Shown: positions 8,269 through 17,661 of the stretch, in pieces
Layout of the letters: every line of letters begins with the position of its first letter
Numbering within the stretch: position 1 is the stretch's first letter
Assembly: GCF_000186245.1 (NCBI RefSeq)
Contig: NC_014935.1
Location: 372,001-436,000, forward strand
From: Nitratifractor salsuginis DSM 16511
GTDB taxonomy: Bacteria; Campylobacterota; Campylobacteria; Campylobacterales; Sulfurovaceae
Length of the DNA stretch: 64,000 nucleotides
Reading direction: 5' to 3'
The notes under the pieces: model-generated
What the model saw: the letters and a program-made list of their open reading frames with translations, nothing else
What the model was told of the DNA's origin: nothing
Database searches by the model: none
Position numbers and translations under genes: made by a program

Positions 8269-8406
8269 CTCTGCTTCATAAGGTAACAGGCTTTTGGCCT
8301 TTTCTTTAAAATAATCCTCCTTAATAGGCCCCTTACCGATTCTAGGTTATCCTACCCTCATAGTGAGTCTGAGCATCACTGTAATCCACATACAAAAGGG
8401 GAAGAT

Positions 8407-8724
8407 ATGTCTCTGATGAAAGCTCCCGAAAATACACCGGTCTGGACCATCGAGTCCAACTGCAAAGCGTGTGACCTTTGTGTCTCTGTCTGCCCCGCGG
8501 GGGTTCTGGCCATGCGGCCCGATCCGCACACCGTGCTGGGTGCGATGATTACGATTATCGCGCCGGAAGATTGCATCGGCTGTAACGAGTGTGAGCTCAG
8601 TTGCCCCGATTTCGCGATCTATGTCGCAGACAAAAAAGAGTACAAATTCGCCAAGCTGAGCGATAAGGCAAAAGAGCGGGCGAAGAAGATCGCTGAAAAC
8701 AATTACATGGTGCTTGGCGCATAA
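8407..8724 (+). CDS. oorD: OorD, ferredoxin-like delta subunit of 2-oxoglutarate:acceptor oxidoreductase
   Basis: OorD supplies the iron-sulfur clusters of the cytoplasmic OorDABC complex, which interconverts 2-oxoglutarate and succinyl-CoA plus CO2 with a low-potential electron carrier. The 105-residue protein has two 4Fe-4S motifs: CKACDLCVSVCP and CIGCNECELSCP. It is the first gene of a tight four-gene operon; GGGGAAG precedes the ATG. In autotrophic Campylobacterota this enzyme runs in the CO2-fixing direction of the reductive TCA cycle. The 138-bp leader is unremarkable apart from a small TAGG-TTAT-CCTA hairpin. Confidence 0.92.
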   Translation: MSLMKAPENTPVWTIESNCKACDLCVSVCPAGVLAMRPDPHTVLGAMITIIAPEDCIGCNECELSCPDFAIYVADKKEYKFAKLSDKAKERAKKIAENNYMVLGA

Positions 8725-8735
8725 AAGGAGTTTAA

Positions 8736-9884
8736 ATGAGTAAAAGAGAAGTCATTTCAAGTGGAAACGATCTGGCGGCAAGAGCGGCGGTAGATGCCGG
8801 ATGCCGTTTTTTTGGCGGATATCCCATCACCCCCTCCAGTGAAATCATGCATACCATTTCCGACCTGCTTCCCAAAGTGGGCGGAGCCTGTATGCAGATG
8901 GAAGATGAGATCGCCGGTATCTGTTCCGCGATCGGTGCTTCGATGAGCGGGGTGCGCTCCATGACCGCCACCTCCGGTCCCGGAATCAGCCTCAAGGCGG
9001 AGAACATCGGGTTGGCTTTTATCGCCGAAGTTCCTCTGGTCATCGTCAACGTCATGCGCGGCGGCCCCTCTACCGGTCTGCCCACCCGCGTCCAGCAGGG
9101 GGATGTCCTTCAGGCAAAGACTCCGACCCACGGGGATGTCAAGTCGATCGTCCTCTGCCCCGGAAACCTGGAGGAATGCTACACCGAAACGGTTCGCGCC
9201 TTCAACCTGGCCGACCGCTTCATGCAGCCTGTCTTCGTCCTGCTGGATGAGACCCTGGGCCACATGCATGCCAAAGCGGAGCTTCCTTCACTTCAGGAAG
9301 TCGAAGAGGGGATCAAGCTGCGCCGCCAGTTTATGGGTGATCCTGCCGATTATCGCCCCTACGATGTGCCCGATGACGAGCCGGCGATCCTCAATCCGAT
9401 GTTCAAAGGGTATCGCTACCACTACACCGGTCTGCATCATGGCCCCACCGGTTTCCCCACCGAAGATGCGGAGATCTGTGACCGACTGATCAAGCGTCTC
9501 TTCAACAAAGTCGAAGCCCATGAGGATGAGATCGAGAGCTATGAAGAGTATCTTCTCGACGATGCCGAGTATCTGGTGATCGCCTACGGCTCTACCGCAC
9601 TGGCGGCCCGTGAAGCGGTCAACCGTCTGCGTGAGGAGGGGGTCAAGATCGGAATGTTCCGCCCCATTACCCTCTTCCCCGCACCCGATAAAAAGATGAA
9701 AGAGCTTCAGGAGCGCTTCGGTAACAAGGTCTATATGGCTGAGCTCAATATGGGACAGTATGTGGAAGCCTTCGAGCGTGCCAGCGGAATGCATCGTGAC
9801 GAATTCGTCACCCATTTCAAAGCCAACGGCCGGCCCATCTCACCTGCGGAAATGGTCGCGAAAATCAAAGAAGAACTGCTCTAA
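8736..9884 (+). CDS. oorA: OorA, alpha subunit of 2-oxoglutarate:acceptor oxidoreductase
   Basis: OorA is the 382-residue alpha subunit with the pyrimidine-binding half of the thiamine-diphosphate site (GGYPITPSSE near residue 28) and the conserved Glu region (QMEDEIAG). The middle part is the transketolase C-like domain. It follows oorD by 11 bp with AAAGGAG as ribosome-binding site. Family paralogues include pyruvate and 2-oxoisovalerate oxidoreductases; the D-A-B-C gene order and the short OorD-type ferredoxin support the 2-oxoglutarate enzyme. Confidence 0.92.
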   Translation: MSKREVISSGNDLAARAAVDAGCRFFGGYPITPSSEIMHTISDLLPKVGGACMQMEDEIAGICSAIGASMSGVRSMTATSGPGISLKAENIGLAFIAEVPLVIVNVMRGGPSTGLPTRVQQGDVLQAKTPTHGDVKSIVLCPGNLEECYTETVRAFNLADRFMQPVFVLLDETLGHMHAKAELPSLQEVEEGIKLRRQFMGDPADYRPYDVPDDEPAILNPMFKGYRYHYTGLHHGPTGFPTEDAEICDRLIKRLFNKVEAHEDEIESYEEYLLDDAEYLVIAYGSTALAAREAVNRLREEGVKIGMFRPITLFPAPDKKMKELQERFGNKVYMAELNMGQYVEAFERASGMHRDEFVTHFKANGRPISPAEMVAKIKEELL

Positions 9885-9893
9885 GGAGGCACT

Positions 9894-10727
9894 ATGGCGT
9901 TTAATTACGATGAATACCTGCGAACGGACAAGATGCCCACACTCTGGTGCTGGGGATGCGGTGACGGTGTAATCCTCAAAGCGTTTATCCGCGCGATCGA
10001 CAAACTGGGAATCAAAAAAGACGATATGTGTATCGTCTCCGGAATCGGATGCTCGGGACGCTTCAGCTCCTACATCGATTGCAATACGGTGCATACGACG
10101 CACGGACGGACCATCGCCTACGCGACCGGGATCAAAATGGCCAACCCCGACAAGCATGTCTTTTGTATCACCGGAGACGGGGACGGATTGGCGATCGGTG
10201 GTAACCACACCATCCACGGCTGCCGTCGGAATATCGATATCAATCATATCCTGATCGACAACTTCATCTACGGTCTGACCAATTCCCAGACCTCTCCCAC
10301 GACTCCCCAGGGTATGTGGACCGTCACGATGAAACGCGGAAATATCGACCCCACCTTCGATGCCTGTAAATTGGCTGATGCAGCGGGAGCCTCCTTTGTC
10401 GCACGCGAGAAGGTCAGTGAGCCCCGTAAGCTGGAGAAGGTCTTCGTCGAAGCCTTCAAGCACAAGGGATACTCCTTCGTCGATGTCTTCTCCAACTGCC
10501 ACATCAACCTGGGCCGGAAGAACAAGATGGCCAATGCGATGGAAAATCTCGACTGGATCGATTCGATCACCGTTTCGAAGAAAAAATACGATGCGATGAG
10601 CGAAGAGGAGCGTAAAGGCCTCTTCCCCACCGGCGTCCTCAAAAAGGACGAAGAGGCTCGGGAGTACACCGAGATGTATGAGAAGGTCAAAGAGGCCTGG
10701 CAGAACAATACCAAAGTCGAACTGTAA
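9894..10727 (+). CDS. oorB: OorB, beta subunit of 2-oxoglutarate:acceptor oxidoreductase
   Basis: OorB is the 277-residue beta subunit that binds the thiamine diphosphate diphosphate via Mg2+: GDGDGLAIGGNH (near residue 88) and the following NN-like DNFIYGLTNSQTSPTT block are the usual signature. An N-terminal WCWGCGDG motif and Cys residues near 16-19 and 52 may ligate an iron-sulfur cluster, as in related beta subunits. It lies 9 bp after oorA and 9 bp before oorC. Confidence 0.92.
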   Translation: MAFNYDEYLRTDKMPTLWCWGCGDGVILKAFIRAIDKLGIKKDDMCIVSGIGCSGRFSSYIDCNTVHTTHGRTIAYATGIKMANPDKHVFCITGDGDGLAIGGNHTIHGCRRNIDINHILIDNFIYGLTNSQTSPTTPQGMWTVTMKRGNIDPTFDACKLADAAGASFVAREKVSEPRKLEKVFVEAFKHKGYSFVDVFSNCHINLGRKNKMANAMENLDWIDSITVSKKKYDAMSEEERKGLFPTGVLKKDEEAREYTEMYEKVKEAWQNNTKVEL

Positions 10728-10736
10728 GGAGCAGCC

Positions 10737-11306
10737 ATGTCGAAAATTATCATGCGTTTTACCGGAGTCGGTGGACAGGGAGTGCTCCTGGCCGGCGAAA
10801 TCTTTGCTGCCGCCAAGATCAAGCAGGGCGGCTACGGGGTCAAAACCGCTACCTATACTTCTCAGGTCCGCGGGGGACCGACCGTGGTGGACATCCAGCT
10901 CTCCGATGAGCCGGTTCTCTACCCCTATGCCAACGACGGCGAAGTCGATCTGATGCTCTCCGTGGCCCAGATCAGCTACGACCAGTTCAAAAAAGGGGTC
11001 AAAGACGGTGGAGACATCATCATCGACCCCAACCTGGTCACGCCCACCGAAGAGGACAAAAAGCGCTGGAGAATCTATGCCATTCCCGTCATCACCATCG
11101 CCAAGGAAGAGGTCGGAAACGTCATTACCCAGTCGGTCGTCGCTCTGGCGGCTGCCAACACCTTCACCCGGGCGCTCGATGACGACCTGCTCATCGAAAC
11201 CATGCTGAGCAAAGTCCCCCCCAAGGTTCACGAAGCCAACAAAAAAGCCTATGAGCTCGGACGAAAATATGCGATTGAGGCTCTCGAAAAAGGCCCGATG
11301 AAATAA
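10737..11306 (+). CDS. oorC: OorC, gamma subunit of 2-oxoglutarate:acceptor oxidoreductase
   Basis: OorC is the 189-residue gamma subunit of the complex. It shows the family N-terminus GVGGQGVLLAGEI and the SQVRGG block. It is the last gene of oorDABC, starts 9 bp after oorB with AAGGAGC, and is followed by a hairpin at 11307-11324 that may terminate the operon. Confidence 0.92.
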   Translation: MSKIIMRFTGVGGQGVLLAGEIFAAAKIKQGGYGVKTATYTSQVRGGPTVVDIQLSDEPVLYPYANDGEVDLMLSVAQISYDQFKKGVKDGGDIIIDPNLVTPTEEDKKRWRIYAIPVITIAKEEVGNVITQSVVALAAANTFTRALDDDLLIETMLSKVPPKVHEANKKAYELGRKYAIEALEKGPMK

Positions 11307-11324
11307 GAGGATCTGCGGATCCTC
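11307..11324 (+). terminator. Terminator-like hairpin after oorDABC
   Basis: GAGGATC-TGCG-GATCCTC is a perfect 7-bp stem with a 4-nt loop directly after the oorC stop, followed by ATATTT. The U-tract is weak, so termination may be partial. Confidence 0.55.
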
Positions 11325-11327
11325 ATA

Positions 11328-11445
11328 TTTCGTGTTATGTGTTACGTGCTACGCAATTGTTTTTAACTCTCCAAGCCAAAATCAAAAATTTATAATCCAT
11401 AATCTTTTCTCTCCCCTTCCTCCATCTTCCATCTCAATTCGACTC
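11328..11445. repeat. Heptad repeat element between oorC and proC
   Basis: Degenerate 7-mers run in tandem: GTGTTAT, GTGTTAC, GTGCTAC (11332-11352), then AATC-type words around 11380-11410 and CCATCTT/CCATCTC around 11421-11435. The GTGTTAC words are the reverse complement of those at 14646-14670, so the element is inserted in the opposite orientation here. The array ends just before the proC -10 box. Confidence 0.65.
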
Positions 11446-11447
11446 GA

Positions 11448-11453
11448 TATAAT
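11448..11453 (+). promoter_or_regulatory. -10 box (TATAAT) of proC
   Basis: A consensus TATAAT lies 30 bases upstream of the proC ATG, directly after the heptad repeat element. No clear -35 hexamer is seen, as is usual for Campylobacterota sigma70 promoters. Confidence 0.6.
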
Positions 11454-11482
11454 CTTTTCAATCTTTCTATTTAGGAGTTTTG

Positions 11483-12229
11483 ATGAAGATCCTACTGATC
11501 GGTGCGGGAAATATGGGCGGTGCGATGTTGGAAGGCTTGCGGGAGTATGACGTAACCGTGGTGGAAGCCTATGAACCTCGGCGCAAAGAGTTGGCGGCGC
11601 TATACCCCAATATCACGCTGCAAAATACGATCCCTCCTTTGGACGGATACGTGGTGCTTCTGGCGATCAAACCTCAGTCTCTGGATGCTCTGGAAGTCGA
11701 GGGGAGAGCCGAAGCGCTGATCTCCATCCTGGCGGGAACCCCTTTGGCGAGGCTCAAAGAGAAGATCGATGCCGAGGCCTATATCCGGGCGATGCCCAAC
11801 ATCGCGGCCCTCAAACGTAAATCGGTCACCTCGGTCACCGGTGACGAATCCTTTAAAGAAGAGGCGCTGAAAATTCTCTCCTCCATCGGCAAAGCCATTT
11901 GGCTCAACAGCGAAAAAGAGCTAGATATCGCCACGGGCATCGGCGGATCGGCGCCGGCGTGGATGGCGCTGGTGGCCGAGGCTTTGGCCGACGGAGCGGT
12001 CAATCTGGGCCTGCCCCGTGCCGTGAGCTATGAGTATGTGGCGGCTTTGATGGACGGGATGGGGGCTTTGTTGGAAGAGGAACATCCCGCGCTGCTCAAA
12101 GACAAGGTGATGTCCCCGGGAGGCACTACCGCCGCCGGCTATGCCAAGCTCGAAGAGGGGGGTGTACGCGACAGCTTCATCAAGGCGATGGAAGCGTGCT
12201 ACCGCAGAAGCCTGGAACTGGGAAAATGA
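11483..12229 (+). CDS. proC: Pyrroline-5-carboxylate reductase
   Basis: ProC reduces 1-pyrroline-5-carboxylate to L-proline with NAD(P)H in the cytoplasm. The 248-residue product starts with the dinucleotide-binding motif GAGNMGGAM and has the family C-terminal dimerisation domain with the proline-binding signature (VMSPGGTTAAGYAKLEEGG). ATG 11483 after TAGGAG is chosen over the adjacent TTG at 11480. Length is slightly below the usual 260-280. Confidence 0.9.
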   Translation: MKILLIGAGNMGGAMLEGLREYDVTVVEAYEPRRKELAALYPNITLQNTIPPLDGYVVLLAIKPQSLDALEVEGRAEALISILAGTPLARLKEKIDAEAYIRAMPNIAALKRKSVTSVTGDESFKEEALKILSSIGKAIWLNSEKELDIATGIGGSAPAWMALVAEALADGAVNLGLPRAVSYEYVAALMDGMGALLEEEHPALLKDKVMSPGGTTAAGYAKLEEGGVRDSFIKAMEACYRRSLELGK

Positions 12230-12235
12230 TATAAT
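12230..12235 (+). promoter_or_regulatory. -10 box (TATAAT) of serS
   Basis: A consensus TATAAT follows the proC stop codon immediately and lies 29 bases before the serS ATG, suggesting that serS has its own promoter within the proC terminus. Confidence 0.6.
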
Positions 12236-12264
12236 CGCGCCAAAACCAGCCAAGGCAGTGAGCA

Positions 12265-13509
12265 ATGATCGATCTGAAATATCTCCAGAATAATTTTGAA
12301 GAGGCTTCGGCCCTTTTGCGCAAAAAGGGGGTCGGTGAAGAGGCCCTGAACCGACTCAAAGAGCGGTTTGAAAAGCTCAAAGAGTTCCAACGTGCCTTCG
12401 AAGAGAGCAAAGCGGAGCAGAACCGCCTCTCCAGGCTCTTCGGTCAGTATAAGCGTGAAGGCAAGGATGTGGGCGAACTGCAGGAGCGGGTAGCGTCACT
12501 GAAGTCACAGGTTAATGAGCTGCAGGAGCAGGCCCGCGAGGCGGAGAAGGCCCTGGTGGCCCTGGCGATGGGCATCCCCAACTTCCCCGACGAGAGTGTC
12601 CCCGAGGGGTTGGACGAAGAGGACAACGTGGAGATCAAACGGGTCCTGGAGCCAAGAGCTTTCGATTTCCAACCCAAAGAGCACTGGGAGTTGGCGGAGC
12701 AGAACGGATGGATCGATTTCGAACGGGGGGTCAAGCTGGCCAAGAGCCGTTTCGCCCTGCTCAGAGGGCAGGGGGCGAGGCTCCAGACAGCCCTGATCAA
12801 TTTTTTCCTCGACCGCAACATCGCCGCCGGCTTCGAAGAGTATGCCGTACCTTTTATGGTCAATTCCGAAATGCTCCGGGGAACGGGGCAGCTGCCGAAA
12901 TTCGAAGAGGATCTCTTCAAAGTCTGCGATGAGGATCTCTATCTGATCCCCACCGCCGAAGTGCCGCTGACCAACATTTACCACGATGAGATCCTCCCTG
13001 CCGAAGAGTTGCCGGTGCTGATGACCGCCTATTCCCCCTGCTTCCGCAAAGAGGCCGGAAGTGCCGGGCGGGATACCCGGGGGATGATCCGCCAGCATCA
13101 ATTCGCCAAGGTGGAGATGGTGGCCATTACCCGCCCCGAAGAGAGCGACGAGATCTTTCAGAAAATGGTTCAGCAGGCTTCCGACCTGCTCACCGAGCTG
13201 GGCTTGCCCCACCGCTGGGTGGAGCTTTGCACCGGTGATCTGGGCTTCTCCGCCGCCCGAACCGTCGACCTGGAGGTTTGGCTACCCGGACAGGGGAAAT
13301 ACCGGGAGATCAGCTCCATCTCCAACACCCGGGATTTCCAGGCTCGCCGCGCCAAGATCCGCTTCAAAGACGGTAAAAAAAACTGGCTGGTCCACACCCT
13401 CAACGGCTCAGCCCTGGCCGTCGGCCGAACCCTGGTCGCGATTATGGAGAATTATCAGCAGGCCGATGGAAGCATCGAAATCCCCGAAGCCCTCAAGCCC
13501 TACCTATAG
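12265..13509 (+). CDS. serS: Seryl-tRNA synthetase
   Basis: SerS charges tRNA-Ser with serine. The 414-residue protein has the expected two-helix N-terminal coiled-coil arm (about residues 30-100, rich in Glu/Lys/Arg) and the class II catalytic core: motif 2 ([21 protein letters not shown] region) and motif 3 ([17 protein letters not shown]). Length is typical. The gene is convergent with holA. Confidence 0.95.
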   Translation: MIDLKYLQNNFEEASALLRKKGVGEEALNRLKERFEKLKEFQRAFEESKAEQNRLSRLFGQYKREGKDVGELQERVASLKSQVNELQEQAREAEKALVALAMGIPNFPDESVPEGLDEEDNVEIKRVLEPRAFDFQPKEHWELAEQNGWIDFERGVKLAKSRFALLRGQGARLQTALINFFLDRNIAAGFEEYAVPFMVNSEMLRGTGQLPKFEEDLFKVCDEDLYLIPTAEVPLTNIYHDEILPAEELPVLMTAYSPCFRKEAGSAGRDTRGMIRQHQFAKVEMVAITRPEESDEIFQKMVQQASDLLTELGLPHRWVELCTGDLGFSAARTVDLEVWLPGQGKYREISSISNTRDFQARRAKIRFKDGKKNWLVHTLNGSALAVGRTLVAIMENYQQADGSIEIPEALKPYL

Positions 13510-13532
13510 CAGGTGCCGATCGTCGGCGCCTG
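13510..13532. terminator. Hairpin between convergent serS and holA
   Basis: CAGGTGCCGA-TCG-TCGGCGCCTG forms a 10-bp stem with one G.U pair and a 3-nt loop directly after the serS stop, 9 bp before the holA stop. No U-tract follows on either strand, so it may act by protecting 3' ends or as a Rho-assisted terminator. Confidence 0.5.
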
Positions 13533-13540
13533 GGGGCACA

Positions 13541-14518
13541 CTACAAAAGACTCTGCAGGCGGATCAATACCCCATACAACTCTGTTTCTCTATAATCCGA
13601 TCGACTCTTTTTTAATTGCAGTTCCGAGCTGAGGAGATGGTCGTGGATTTTGATCCAGGTGGCCGGTTTGATGCGGGCCGAGAGTGCGGCTTTTTGCTGT
13701 TCGACGTGCTTGGGGAGTTTGTAGCCGAGGATCGCCTTGGAATCGGCCACTCCGTGAATGCGGATGTAGGCGTGAAAAAGGAAGATCTGATGGACGAAGA
13801 ATTGGGTGGCGCGGAGGATCTCATACTCGTTGGCTCCGAGGTCCAGGAGGCGTTCGAGGGTTTCGTCGATGGGTTTTTTGTTGAAGAGGTCGACAAGGAG
13901 TTTCTCCACCGCCAGGGGAGCGCTGGAGTAGACGAGTCGGTCGATCTCTTTGGTGCTGACGGGGCACTGGAGGATGGAGAGTTTCTCCAGCTCTTTGGCG
14001 GCGAGGGCGAGGTTGTTCTCCAGAAGGGTCAGAAGATGGTTCAGGGCGTAATCATCGATCTGCAACCCGAGCGCTTCGGCTTTGCGCCGGAGTATGGCAA
14101 CCCCCTCTCTGGGGTTGGGTTCAAAGAAACGCACCCAGATACCCCCCTTTTTCTCCGGAAAACTGCTTTGCATCCCTTTGGCATCCCGTGCCTCTCCCCG
14201 AAAATCGAAGAGGAAATAGTTGTCGGGATTCTTTTGGGTCAAAGCGATCAGGGTATCGAGCTCTTTTTTGGGGATTTTCTTGTCCCGCCGGATCAAAAGA
14301 AAATTGGTGCCCCCGAAGAGAGAGGATTGGGAGAGATAGCTCCTGGCCCGTTCGAAGTCGTACTCGTCGTGATACATCGCCAACAGAGTCTCCGAGGCAT
14401 CGAGCTCTTTGCGGTAGCGTTCGATGGTCTCTTCGATGAGGTATGCGTTGTCTCCGTAGAGAAGCACCGCATTGGGAAGGCCCTCTTTGAGCCGCTGTTC
14501 GAATTCGCGCTGATACAC
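13541..14518 (-). CDS. holA: DNA polymerase III delta subunit (clamp loader)
   Basis: HolA opens the beta sliding clamp within the clamp-loader complex. The 325-residue product has the family N-terminus (LYGDNAYLIEETI) and a degenerate AAA+ fold with a helical C-terminal collar domain. The neighbourhood holA next to an RNase R gene is one I recall from Campylobacterota. AGGAGGAAA is a strong ribosome-binding site upstream of the ATG at 14518. Confidence is lower than for catalytic genes because delta subunits are poorly conserved. Confidence 0.8.
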   Translation of the reverse strand: MYQREFEQRLKEGLPNAVLLYGDNAYLIEETIERYRKELDASETLLAMYHDEYDFERARSYLSQSSLFGGTNFLLIRRDKKIPKKELDTLIALTQKNPDNYFLFDFRGEARDAKGMQSSFPEKKGGIWVRFFEPNPREGVAILRRKAEALGLQIDDYALNHLLTLLENNLALAAKELEKLSILQCPVSTKEIDRLVYSSAPLAVEKLLVDLFNKKPIDETLERLLDLGANEYEILRATQFFVHQIFLFHAYIRIHGVADSKAILGYKLPKHVEQQKAALSARIKPATWIKIHDHLLSSELQLKKSRSDYRETELYGVLIRLQSLL

Positions 14519-14539
14519 TATTTTCCTCCTTTCAGGAGG

Positions 14540-14726
14540 AAAAGTGAGGAGTGAGGAGTAAGGAGTGAGGAACTATCGAATGAGGAATGAGGAATGAGGA
14601 ATGAGGAATTTTGGTATGCATTGCTTTGCAATGCTTTTTTCTTAATACATAACACGTAGCACGTAACACATATCAAGCGGCGTAGCCGCTCCCCAATGAC
14701 CAATAACCAATAACCAATAACTAAGC
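14540..14726. repeat. Composite heptad/hairpin repeat between rnr and holA
   Basis: The gap consists almost wholly of repeat modules: GTGAGGA-type heptads (14544-14571), four GAATGAG heptads (14578-14605), a hairpin GCATTGC-TTT-GCAATGC followed by TTTTTT (14618-14640), heptads of the CATAACA/CGTAGCA/CGTAACA type (about 14646-14672), a second hairpin AGCGGC-GTA-GCCGCT (14676-14690) and CAATGAC/CAATAAC heptads (14694-14721). The first hairpin with its T-run could work as a plus-strand intrinsic terminator. Confidence 0.85.
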
Positions 14727-16709
14727 TCACTCTTTCTCCAATTTCCGGATCTGCCTGGCGCGGATGACGGCGAGGGCGATGTCGGCTTCGACGAGTTCCA
14801 CTTCGATGCGGTCGAAAAGCAGGGCGTCGTATTCGGGGAGTTCTACGACGATGCCTTGCATTTCGCACTTGATGACCGCCTTGGCTCCCTTTTGCGTATC
14901 TTCGATATCGATCTCCACGATCTGGGCGGGGAAGTGCTCTCCCAGGTGCCGCTTGGCCCAGCGGGCGAATTTGCGGTCTCTAAAATCCCATTCGGCTTTG
15001 GTGGCGTTGCGTTCCAGTTCGCTGACCCGGACACAGAGGGGCTCGATGTTGCGCAGGAGGTACTCTTTGCGCTCCCGGTCCTTTTGCAGGTCAGCTTTGA
15101 TGAGGCGATGGAGGATCAGGTCGCTGTAACGCCGGATCGGCGAAGTGAAGTGGCTGTATTTGTCAAAGCCCAATCCGAAGTGCCCTACATTGAAGGGGGA
15201 GTAGGAGGCCCGGCGCAGGGATTTGATGATCAGGGCGTCCACCTCGGCGCCGAGCCCCATACGCTGAGCTTCTTTCTGGATGGCGCGGATAATGGCGGGA
15301 GATTCGCTCTCTTCCGAAACCTCCACATAGATCCCCACCGTGGCCAACTCTTCGAGCAGCTCCTCCATCTTGGCCCGGTCGGGGGCTTCGTGGATCCGGA
15401 AGATCGAATCTCCGTCTCCCTCAAAGCGTTTGGCGGCGGCTTTGTTGGCCAGAAGCATACACTCTTCGATAAGGCTGTGGGACGGGGTGCCGGTCTCGAT
15501 GGTGGTCTCCTTGAGCTCGTGATCGGGATCGATGGCCAGGCGCACCTCGTCGCTGCGGAAGTCGAAGCCTTTTTTGAGCCGTTGGCGTCTCAGGCGTTCG
15601 GTGATCTTCTGCAGGGGCAGCAGCCACTCCATAATCTCCGATTCTGTCTCGGTAAATGTGTCCTTTTTCCCTTCGAGTACCGCATCGATCTCATCGTAGT
15701 TGAAGCGGCGTTTCGAGTGGATCACCCCCTCGAAAAACTCCTCTTCCAGAGGCTGGAGGGTTTCTGGATCGAGCCGGATCTTGCTGATGAAGGCGAGCCG
15801 GTCCACGTGGGGTTTAAGCGAGCAGATATTCTCACTGAGTTCCCTGGGGAGCATCGGGAAGGCTTTGTGGGGTAGGTAAGTGGTGAAGCCCCTCACCTTG
15901 GCCTCCTTGTCGATGGGGCTGAAGTAGGGGACGTAGTGGCTCACGTCGGCAATGGCCACATAGAGGGTATGGCTGGCAAGGTCCAGATAGATGGCATCGT
16001 CGAAATCCTTGGCGGTGACGGGATCGATGGTGCAGAAGGGCAAATGGCGCAGATCCACGCGCCCCTCGATCTCCTGTGGCTGCACTTCGGCGGGGATCTC
16101 GAGGGCCTGCTCCACGCAGTCGGACGGGAACTTTTCCCCCTCACGCCCGTAGAGCAGCAGGCTGATGCGCTCATCTACGCGGGCGTCGCCCAGATGGCCC
16201 AGTACCTCTTTGACCTGGGAAGTGGCGGCATCGATCAGCAAAACGGTGCCGACTTTGAAGGCTTTGAGGTCCATCCCCGGCATGATCGCTTCGGTGGGTT
16301 CCCCGGTTTTGATATTGCGCACCGAGAAGTTACCTTCTTCGTCCCGATAAGTGTATCCGATGACGATCACATGGGCGGGGCGGGTGACGAGGATCACTTT
16401 GGCACTGGGGCGGCCGCGCCGGGCGATGATCCGCTTGACGACCACTTCGTCGCCGTTCTTGGCGTCGCCCAGGTCTCCGGGTTCGATTAGAAGGTCTTTC
16501 TCTTCTTTGTCCTCAGCTTCGACGTAGCCTTTGCCCTCCTGGGAGATCCAGAGCCGGCCCACGCGGTAGAGGGACTTCAGGCGCCAGAGTCCATCTTCTC
16601 CTTGGACGAGTGCGCCGATCCCTTCGAGGATCTCGTATTTGCTGTAGTCCTCCTCTTCGAGTTCCTGGGGGAGAAAGCCGCGGGTGAGTTGGATACCGAA
16701 AGGACTCAT
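14727..16709 (-). CDS. rnr: RNase R/RNB-family 3'-5' exoribonuclease
   Basis: This hydrolytic exoribonuclease degrades structured RNA in the cytoplasm. The 660-residue protein has N-terminal cold-shock-like regions, the RNB catalytic domain with the metal-binding signature TIDPVTAKDFDDAIYL, the HFTSPIRRYSDLILHR block, and a C-terminal S1-like region. I start it at ATG 16709, which follows AGAGGGA and gives MSPFGIQL. The open frame continues upstream to 16796, but that extension would translate the heptad repeats and is rejected. The short N-terminus is normal for epsilonproteobacterial RNase R as I recall it. Confidence 0.9.
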   Translation of the reverse strand: MSPFGIQLTRGFLPQELEEEDYSKYEILEGIGALVQGEDGLWRLKSLYRVGRLWISQEGKGYVEAEDKEEKDLLIEPGDLGDAKNGDEVVVKRIIARRGRPSAKVILVTRPAHVIVIGYTYRDEEGNFSVRNIKTGEPTEAIMPGMDLKAFKVGTVLLIDAATSQVKEVLGHLGDARVDERISLLLYGREGEKFPSDCVEQALEIPAEVQPQEIEGRVDLRHLPFCTIDPVTAKDFDDAIYLDLASHTLYVAIADVSHYVPYFSPIDKEAKVRGFTTYLPHKAFPMLPRELSENICSLKPHVDRLAFISKIRLDPETLQPLEEEFFEGVIHSKRRFNYDEIDAVLEGKKDTFTETESEIMEWLLPLQKITERLRRQRLKKGFDFRSDEVRLAIDPDHELKETTIETGTPSHSLIEECMLLANKAAAKRFEGDGDSIFRIHEAPDRAKMEELLEELATVGIYVEVSEESESPAIIRAIQKEAQRMGLGAEVDALIIKSLRRASYSPFNVGHFGLGFDKYSHFTSPIRRYSDLILHRLIKADLQKDRERKEYLLRNIEPLCVRVSELERNATKAEWDFRDRKFARWAKRHLGEHFPAQIVEIDIEDTQKGAKAVIKCEMQGIVVELPEYDALLFDRIEVELVEADIALAVIRARQIRKLEKE

Positions 16710-16733
16710 CGGAAAATCCCTCTGGGATATTCC

Positions 16734-16803
16734 GAATTGAGGATTGAGGATTGAGGATTGAGAATTACTTCCCAATGACCAATGACCAATGACCAATGAC
16801 TAA
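16734..16803. repeat. Heptad repeats between htpX and rnr
   Basis: GAATTGA followed by three GGATTGA heptads (16741-16761) and four perfect CAATGAC heptads (16773-16800) separate the two minus-strand genes. The CAATGAC word is shared with the array at 14694 and is the complement of GTCATTG at 43470-43495. Confidence 0.85.
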
Positions 16804-16812
16804 TACGACTCA

Positions 16813-17661
16813 TCACGCCCTCCTTAGTTGATATTTGATCTCTTCGAGGCGTTCAATCCGTTCTTCCGTTGTGGGGTGGGTGCGAAAGAGGTTGGCGACC
16901 TGGCCGCCGAGGCCGCTGAAGGGGTTGACGATGAACATATGGGCCGTCGAGGGGTCGGCATCGTGGATCACGGCTCCGCGCCGGGCGTAGTTGTCGAGTT
17001 TCGACAGGGCGCTCTGGAGCCATTCGGGATGGCCGGTGATCAGGGCGGCCCCCTTGTCGGCTTCGAATTCCCGGCTGCGGCTGATCGTCATCTGGATGAT
17101 GGTGGCCGCCAGGGGCATGATGATCATCAGCGCGATGGTGACGATGGGGTTGCGCTCCTCGTCCCGTCCGCCGAAAAACATTCCGAAATTGGCCAGCATA
17201 CTGATGGCACCGGCGATGGTGGCGGCGACGGTGCCGATAAGCATATCGTAGTGCTTGATGTGGCTGAGCTCGTGGGCGATCACCCCGGCGACCTCCTCTT
17301 CGTTGAGCAGGTCGAGCAATCCTTCGGTGACCGCGACGGCGGCGTGCTCATAGTCCCGCCCGGTGGCAAAAGCGTTGGGGACCGGATCGGGAATGATGTA
17401 GAGTTTGGGCATGGGAAGCCCCGCTTTGCGCGTCAGGTCCTCGACGATCCGATAGACCTGGGGAGCGTTGCTCTCATCCAGGGGGATGGCGTGGTAATGC
17501 GCCAGCACCTGTTTATCACTGTAGTAATAGGCGTAGAAGTTCATTCCCGCCGCGATGAGGAAAGCGAGGATCATTCCCCCCTTCCCGCCGATCAGACCGC
17601 CGAACCAGATAAAGAGCAGGGTCAGTCCGATCATCAGAAAATAGGTTTTGAATTTTTCCAT
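16813..17661 (-). CDS. htpX: HtpX-type M48 membrane metalloprotease
   Basis: HtpX is a zinc metalloprotease of the inner membrane that helps clear misfolded membrane proteins. The 282-residue protein has two N-terminal transmembrane segments (about residues 7-47), the zinc motif HELSHIKH (near 130), the third ligand in the SREFEAD block, and two further hydrophobic segments. Length matches the family (about 280-290). A second M48 peptidase of the Ste24 type lies at 40261-41553. Confidence 0.92.
   Translation of the reverse strand: MEKFKTYFLMIGLTLLFIWFGGLIGGKGGMILAFLIAAGMNFYAYYYSDKQVLAHYHAIPLDESNAPQVYRIVEDLTRKAGLPMPKLYIIPDPVPNAFATGRDYEHAAVAVTEGLLDLLNEEEVAGVIAHELSHIKHYDMLIGTVAATIAGAISMLANFGMFFGGRDEERNPIVTIALMIIMPLAATIIQMTISRSREFEADKGAALITGHPEWLQSALSKLDNYARRGAVIHDADPSTAHMFIVNPFSGLGGQVANLFRTHPTTEERIERLEEIKYQLRRA

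Noticed and set aside
14578-14605. Tandem repeats as a possible CRISPR array
   Set aside because: The repeated unit is 7 nt without spacers, sequences differ between loci, and no cas genes are near.
16710-16796. N-terminal extension of RNase R by 29 residues
   Set aside because: The extension would be encoded by the heptad repeats, and a good ribosome-binding site precedes ATG 16709.
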